Below are positions 59,068-64,000 of a stretch of 64,000 nucleotides of DNA, in pieces; the first letter of the stretch is position 1, and each line of letters begins with the position of its first letter. Both the position numbers and the translations under genes were made by a program. The notes under the pieces are model-generated. The model made no database searches. It was given only the letters and a program-made list of their open reading frames with translations, and was not told the origin of the DNA. The stretch spans positions 1-64,000 of the forward strand of contig NZ_AQXX01000124.1 in NCBI RefSeq assembly GCF_000376785.1, in the 5' to 3' direction. This DNA is from Hahella ganghwensis DSM 17046. GTDB taxonomy: Bacteria > Pseudomonadota > Gammaproteobacteria > Pseudomonadales > Oleiphilaceae.

Positions 59068-60192
59068 TCATTGATCAGGTGTTACGCGCCATTGAATATC
59101 AAACTCGCGCAGTACTGCCAAATATTCCTCCAGAGGGATAAGACCAATACAGGGCATCGCTCCACGCTGCGTCACTTCTCCCCTGGCAAGCTTTATCGCC
59201 ATCAGAATCGAAGGAATACTCGGAATATACAAACCATCGCCATGTCGAGCGAGGATTTCAAACAGAATCTGCTTGGGTTTTCCCTGCTCATCCTTTCCCT
59301 TCATCTCCATATAAAAACCGGTATCGTCATTTCCCAAAGGATCAAATAAGCGGGATATTTTCAACAGATAAGGAGCAAGCGGTTGTATGGGCGGAAACAG
59401 ACGGGATTTGACTAACCAGGACAGGGTAAACAAAATCAGATGAAGAAACCTGAGTTCCATACCTGCCTGAAACCTGACCGTTTTCAAGGAAGGATAGTGC
59501 CTTGGAAATATGGCCAGATCCGGGATATCACAGTTTCCGAGCAGCCTTTGATTCAATCCCCAGAATGAGCGCTTTCTCAGTCCTAACCAGCCATACACCG
59601 TGGTGCTGATCCCGTCCCTTATTGTCTGAAAAGGTTTACCCGCATAACTCAATACTGCAGACGTGGTCGCAAGGCCTTGATTGGTCAACTGGGCAGTCGC
59701 GATTGCGTAATCCACCTCCTCGAGCACCTTAAATCGTTCCCTGTAGGCATCGATAATTCCACTGGTCAGTGTCGGTACCGAGCTTGCGCCACTGCACACG
59801 AGCACACCACTCTCTCTGGCCTGAGAATCCAGCTGGTCAATATTCGCCACAAACTCTCGGGCATCAGCCAGATCGATATAATGACATCCTTGTTCGATAC
59901 AGGCTTCCGCGACACCATAACCCTGAGACTGATAAGGGCCGGACGTATGAATAACAACATCCGGGGCGATCGTTTTCAAAGCTTCGGCCAGATTCCGGTG
60001 GATATCAATATAGGCAGCTTCAGGCGGAGGGGATGAACGATGAAAAGAGCCCAGCCGGGTTACCTGTTGTTGCGCCTTTTGTAAATTTCGACCGGCAATA
60101 ATCAGTTGCAGATCCGGTTCTCTGGCCAGCATACGACTGATAAAACGACCAAAGTTGCCGTATCCGCCTATAATCAGAATTCGTTTGGACAT
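59068..60192 (-). CDS. Saccharopine dehydrogenase-like NAD(P)-binding protein
   Basis: 374 residues with an N-terminal Rossmann fold (RILIIGGYGNFGRFISRML...LQLIIAGRN) and VVIHTSGPYQSQGYGVAEACIEQGCHYIDLADAREFV, typical of saccharopine dehydrogenase-like proteins. The C-terminal half carries hydrophobic stretches (LHLILFTLSWLV). It probably acts on an unknown substrate rather than saccharopine. A DUF2269 gene lies upstream on the same strand after 305 bp. Confidence 0.85.
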   Translation of the reverse strand: MSKRILIIGGYGNFGRFISRMLAREPDLQLIIAGRNLQKAQQQVTRLGSFHRSSPPPEAAYIDIHRNLAEALKTIAPDVVIHTSGPYQSQGYGVAEACIEQGCHYIDLADAREFVANIDQLDSQARESGVLVCSGASSVPTLTSGIIDAYRERFKVLEEVDYAIATAQLTNQGLATTSAVLSYAGKPFQTIRDGISTTVYGWLGLRKRSFWGLNQRLLGNCDIPDLAIFPRHYPSLKTVRFQAGMELRFLHLILFTLSWLVKSRLFPPIQPLAPYLLKISRLFDPLGNDDTGFYMEMKGKDEQGKPKQILFEILARHGDGLYIPSIPSILMAIKLARGEVTQRGAMPCIGLIPLEEYLAVLREFDIQWRVTPDQ

Positions 60193-60497
60193 ATCAGGAG
60201 ATCACTTCCAGGAAGGATAAGACTTGAGTCTACCATCGGATTGGCACCTTCCCAAGCGCCCCTCCGCCTAAGTTAATAATACCGAATAAGCATTATATCG
60301 ATTTAGTCGATAGCGTAAAAACAACAGAGAAAGCATAACGACTATGGGGAGTGGCAATATTGCATGCAGGCCAGCTCTTCATGACAGCAACCCTGACGTC
60401 CGTCCCTATCGATGAAGATCAGGCTTCTGGTGCGTAGGTATCCATGTCCGCCCTAGCAGGGGACCAAGGACAACGACAGAGGGAAGTCTGTTTTACC
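60193..60497. other. Intergenic region, no gene seen
   Basis: 305 bp between the DUF2269 and saccharopine-dehydrogenase-like genes. An inverted repeat AAGTCTGTTT/AAACAGACTT overlaps the end of the DUF2269 frame (about 60484-60509). No other structure recognised. Confidence 0.45.
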
Positions 60498-60965
60498 TTA
60501 AACAGACTTGGCCACCATCAGGTAGAAAATAATCACCAAAGAAGTAAACGCCGGCCATCCAAGAAGCACCCATAATCTGAACAGACGATGGTAACGAACA
60601 GGAAGCTGCTCCCCTGTCCGAGCACTTTCTTCCACGAGTTTTCTTAATTGAATCTGAATCCATACAACGGGAATCCAATAAGCCCCAGCAAGGGCATATA
60701 GAGCATATGTCATCATCAACCAGGGGCTCATCCAGTCAAACCCCAGGTACCAGACCAGCCAGGCACCGGAAACCGGTTGTACAACAACAGCAGGCAAGGT
60801 AAACAGATAATCGGCCAGAACAGTACTTTGCACAGCATATAGCTTTTGCTGAATGTCCTTACTCCACATGGAACGAAACATGAAAAAGGCAATACCAAGC
60901 CCGGTACCGAATAGCACTGTGGCACTCAGTATGTGTAGAGTTTTAACCAACAGATACCAACTCAT
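60498..60965 (-). CDS. DUF2269 family integral membrane protein
   Basis: 155 residues with four hydrophobic helices. LLVKTLHILSATVLFGTGLGIAFFMFRSMWS at the N-terminus and the later PVSGAWLVWYLGFDWMSPWLMMTYALYALAGAYWIPVVWIQ are typical of DUF2269. The family is of unknown function and often sits next to saccharopine-dehydrogenase- or SDR-like genes, as here. Confidence 0.88.
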   Translation of the reverse strand: MSWYLLVKTLHILSATVLFGTGLGIAFFMFRSMWSKDIQQKLYAVQSTVLADYLFTLPAVVVQPVSGAWLVWYLGFDWMSPWLMMTYALYALAGAYWIPVVWIQIQLRKLVEESARTGEQLPVRYHRLFRLWVLLGWPAFTSLVIIFYLMVAKSV

Positions 60966-61511
60966 TGTTCACCTGAAGATAACAGAAAGCAGACAGGAAA
61001 AAGCGATAAGGCCGGTATCAAAGCATGTCCTGGCAGGTTAGTCCAGTTCCCCATGTTGAGGGATATCGTAGTAATGAAAGGGCGGCCGGTGAAGAGCAAT
61101 CATCCCTGAACTCCATCACTAAATAAAAGTTAAGGATAGTCCCGCTATCCAAAAGGGTGATACAGGGAGTATTTTTTATCTAGCCTCTTAGTCATTTTGT
61201 TATACCCATCACAGACTATTTTTTTCAAATATGAATTGAGATTAAATACCGCTGCGTAACAAGCGACCGGCAAAGGATTATTTAAGCCGGCAGAAAAGCC
61301 AGACATCGCCGGCCATCGACACCAGCCATATAAGCCATTTATCCACGAAAAGCACCGGGGCTTCTGTTGGGCAAGAGCTGAATAACTTTAATAGACATCT
61401 CTATCTTCTAGCGAAAGGATCGTAGGCAGTAAACGGTTCATTTCCTATTTAGGACCTGCATACAGGTTCTAGCGTTTAGATGGAAATAACGCTTAATGGG
61501 CCAACAAAAAG
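60966..61511. other. Long intergenic region upstream of the pgaA-like gene
   Basis: 546 bp with no credible ORF. An AT-rich stretch (about 61150-61250) could hold a promoter, and several GGA-containing motifs lie nearer to the pgaA-like start. pga leaders elsewhere are controlled by CsrA, but I cannot show this here. Confidence 0.4.
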
Positions 61512-63995
61512 ATGAGCAAGTTTCATACGGCCCCCCGCAGGCTTACGTCTGCGCGCAGTATTGCATATCTGCTGGCAGGCACTCTGTCCCTGCACCTCTC
61601 CCGTTCTGGCAACACCTGTCGATGAGTCGCAATCATCTGCTGTAGATCCAAATAGTCAGACAGTGATCGATCAGCAGCGTGAGCAATTGGTCATTGCCGC
61701 CAGAAACGGAAACCTTCAGCAGGCCGTCCAGGAGATGACACGCCTTTACCAGAAGACTGAAGACAGCAAGGTACTAAATGACCTGATTGCTTTACACAGC
61801 TGGAACGGTACTGTCGGCAGTGCACTGTCTCTTTGCTTCCCCTGTGATATGAAAACACTGACAGAGGATAGCCTGGAAGTTCTCGCCAAGGGTCACCGTA
61901 ACCGCCAGGATTTCGAAACCGCAGCAGAGTTTTACACTCAACTGAACAATAAAAACCCTGACAATGCCGACGGCTGGCTGGGCCTTGCCCTGGTCAATGC
62001 GGAAATTGGCGAGGATATCAATGCCCAGAAGGCCATTGCCAACTATCGGGAATTAACCCCCGCCGGTGTGGAGCGGTTTGAAAATGAGCTCTACATCATG
62101 ACTGTACTCAACGACAAGGTCGGAGAGTTGGGTGTTCTGCAGGACTATTATAAGTACTCCGACAATCGGGATATTGGCTTGCGGCTCTACAAAACAGCGT
62201 TAGATCTCGGCGCCAGCGCTGCAGCGAAGAACATCGCCAGGGAACACCCTGAGTGGTTCACCGACATCGATTACTACTGGCTTGAGTATTACCAGGCAAC
62301 TCTGAACATTCGCAGTGGCATCAAGTCTTATCGAACAAATGTTCTGAACCAGGGCATCCAACAACTACAGGATCTCGCCGACACCGTCCCAGAAGATCAC
62401 CCGCTGTCCCGTAATCTTATTCTGGATATATTCTATGGACTGGTCTCAGCCAAAAGGTATGAAGAAGCAACTGCTCGGCTTCCTGAACTGGAGCCCCTGG
62501 AGAATATACCGCCCTATGTGGAAGAGGCCAAAGCCGACCTGCTGATTGCCACTCGCAAACCCTTCGGAGCGGTCGATATCTATTCACGGTTGTATGCAGC
62601 CACTCAGGACCCGCTTCTGGGACGTAAACTTTACTATGCCCATATGGACGCTGAGCAGTATGAAGCCGGAACCGCTTTACTGAACCGGCTTCTGGAATCT
62701 GAACCCACCAAACGCTGGGACTTTACCGGCAGTTTCCGGCTGAACAATGAAACCTATCAGCAACTGCGGGAACAAAGTATTCTGCATATCGCCTGGAGTG
62801 GGGATCTGGATACAGCAGAAGCTGAATTCAGATCCGCGTTGATAGAGGCCCCCGGCAATCCCTGGCTTTGGATGGACCGGGGAAATGTGGAGCGCTGGCA
62901 AGGGGACTTTACCGCTGCCGAGAAAAGCTACCAGCGCGCGGAATCAATGTTACACGGGACATCCCGGGCTCCAGCACAGAGAAGCCTCTGGATCACCCAG
63001 TTGGAAAAAGGGGACTGGAGAGGGCTGAATGAACAGCGACAGAAACTGAACGCTACCTACCCTGCTGCAGACCAAAGAAACATTAATCAACGCTGGAAGG
63101 AAGCCACAGCACCATTCCTAGTTACCGAAATCAGTCGCATGCGGACTGAAAACGATGCTCCGGCCCAGACTCAAAACTCCGAAGACTGGCGTCATGAAAC
63201 CCGCTTCTACTCTTCACGCTGGGAAGGCCAGCGATTGTATGCCCATGATCAGCGACTCTATGGTGAGTGGGACAACCGAGACCTTTATGCCCGCTACACC
63301 GGTCTTGGGGCGGAGTTAAGCTGGTACCCACTGAGCCTGGATATCGAGGGGGGGGGGCCGGCGGAGAACTCAACGATAAACAGTATTTCTGGAGTTCATT
63401 GAACTGGACCCTCAGTGACGATTTCAGTCTCAAAACAGGTTACCGTTACAACCCCCCGGACACACCTCTGAGAAGCCTCTACAACCACAGCTATATGCGC
63501 CAGTGGAGTATCGGATTTCTGCACAAACCCGATTCAGGCCTGTCCTGGGGAGGCCATGTTCTGCACAACAGATTGACTGACGGCAATGACCGCAAGGCCT
63601 TCAACATCTGGCTGGATAAATCATTATGGCAGACGCCCCGCTACAAGCTGTCCGGCATACTCAGTGTCACTGGCAGTGAAAATGATCCGGTGCCTGTCAG
63701 TTATTTCAACCCACTGTCAGACCGCCATTACCAACTGGCGTTGCGTCATCACTACCGCCTGAAGCTTTCCGACCACTGGGATCTGGACCAAAGCCTGAAT
63801 ACCAGCCTCGGTCAATACCATCAGTCCGGATATTCCCCTGAACTCGGATGGCAACTTGAGTACAGCCAGAAATGGCGCTGGAAAGACCAACTCAGCTTTA
63901 CAGTCGGAGCCGGCCATAACAAATCAATCTACGATGGGGAGCCGGAACACGGCTTATCGATATTCGCCAGTTTTGAGTTGAGGTTTGTCCAGTGA
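61512..63995 (+). pseudogene. pgaA: pgaA-like poly-GlcNAc outer-membrane exporter, two frameshifts
   Basis: About 828 codons in total, near the 807 of E. coli PgaA. Part 1 (ATG 61512) is a signal peptide, MSKFHTAPRRLTSARSIAYL then LAGTLSLHL, in one frame. Part 2 (about 61600-63357), with PVLATPVDESQ and a helical TPR region (QQAVQEMTRLYQKTEDSKVLNDL onward), is in another. Part 3 (from the G-run at 63348 to the stop at 63995) is the 16-strand barrel, with YFWSSLNWTLSDDFSLKTGYR, YFNPLSDRHYQLALRHH and a terminal SIYDGEPEHGLSIFASFELRF that fits PgaA. The protein would export poly-beta-1,6-GlcNAc for biofilm. The following pgaB would be outside the window. The breaks may be real, phase-variable or sequencing errors. 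Confidence 0.88.
63348..63357 (+). repeat. Run of ten G inside the pgaA-like gene
   Basis: G10 marks the exact point where the TPR frame and the barrel frame part. Eleven or eight G would join them. Such tracts are typical slippage sites. Confidence 0.95.
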
Positions 63996-64000
63996 GATAC

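Overview
The window looks like chromosomal DNA from a marine-type gammaproteobacterium capable of denitrification. This rests on gene content: Pseudomonas-style nor and nir clusters, a PilU-type ATPase, groESL, a laminarin-type glucanase and a PgaA-type polysaccharide exporter. I saw no rRNA, tRNA, CRISPR array or prophage, and no species can be assigned from sequence alone.

Layout. Bases 1-1030 are a scar: the right end of an IS3-family element has cut off the C-terminus of an OLD-like AAA ATPase gene. From 1057 to 3989 (minus) a PilU-like ATPase sits behind three uncharacterised envelope genes. From 4105 to 17827 lies a denitrification island. norQ/nirQ, norC, norB and norD run leftward (nitric oxide reductase and its maturation). 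A small cytochrome c followed by nirS, nirC, nirF, nirD, nirL, nirG, nirH, nirJ and nirN runs rightward (cytochrome cd1 nitrite reductase and heme d1 synthesis). Two FNR/DNR-type palindromes (7932-7945 and 8923-8936) sit where they should switch both arms on under low oxygen and nitrogen oxides. nirE is absent. A small foldback repeat ends the island, and a diverged partial copy lies at 33.7 kb.

18-27.8 kb holds a DUF805 protein, pseudouridine catabolism (psuK-psuG), a groESL operon whose GroEL lacks the usual GGM tail, a putative papain-like protein, a hydrolase/NTF2-like pair with a divergent LysR regulator, and an OstA/LptA-like protein. 27.9-31 kb encodes two secreted proteins with near-identical CBM6 modules, one fused to GH16 laminarinase and one to a thaumatin-like domain, with an 18-bp LacI-type palindrome upstream. 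31.3-37.7 kb holds a phosphodiesterase, a class D beta-lactamase, a GNAT, a stand-alone TfoX C-terminal domain, an unusual zinc-ribbon/TM2/pilin-like mosaic protein and a MerR regulator. 37.6-44.9 kb is a probable signalling set: a Crp-like regulator divergent from a CHASE2 nucleotide cyclase, then a FecR-TPR-beta-barrel protein and a lipoprotein.

45-54 kb has a membrane Zn peptidase, a secreted reprolysin-like metalloprotease preceded by a separate ORF resembling its missing propeptide, and an LVIVD/PPC protein next to a two-gene unit of a His/Met-rich YtkA/FixH-like protein and a MauG/bCCP-family di-heme enzyme. That last unit is my best candidate for an undescribed periplasmic redox or metal system. 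54-64 kb carries azlCD with an AraC regulator broken by an in-frame amber codon, a glutamate-synthase-like enzyme, a solute-binding protein, a saccharopine-dehydrogenase-like protein, a DUF2269 protein, and at the right edge a pgaA-type exporter gene broken by two frameshifts, one at a run of ten G.
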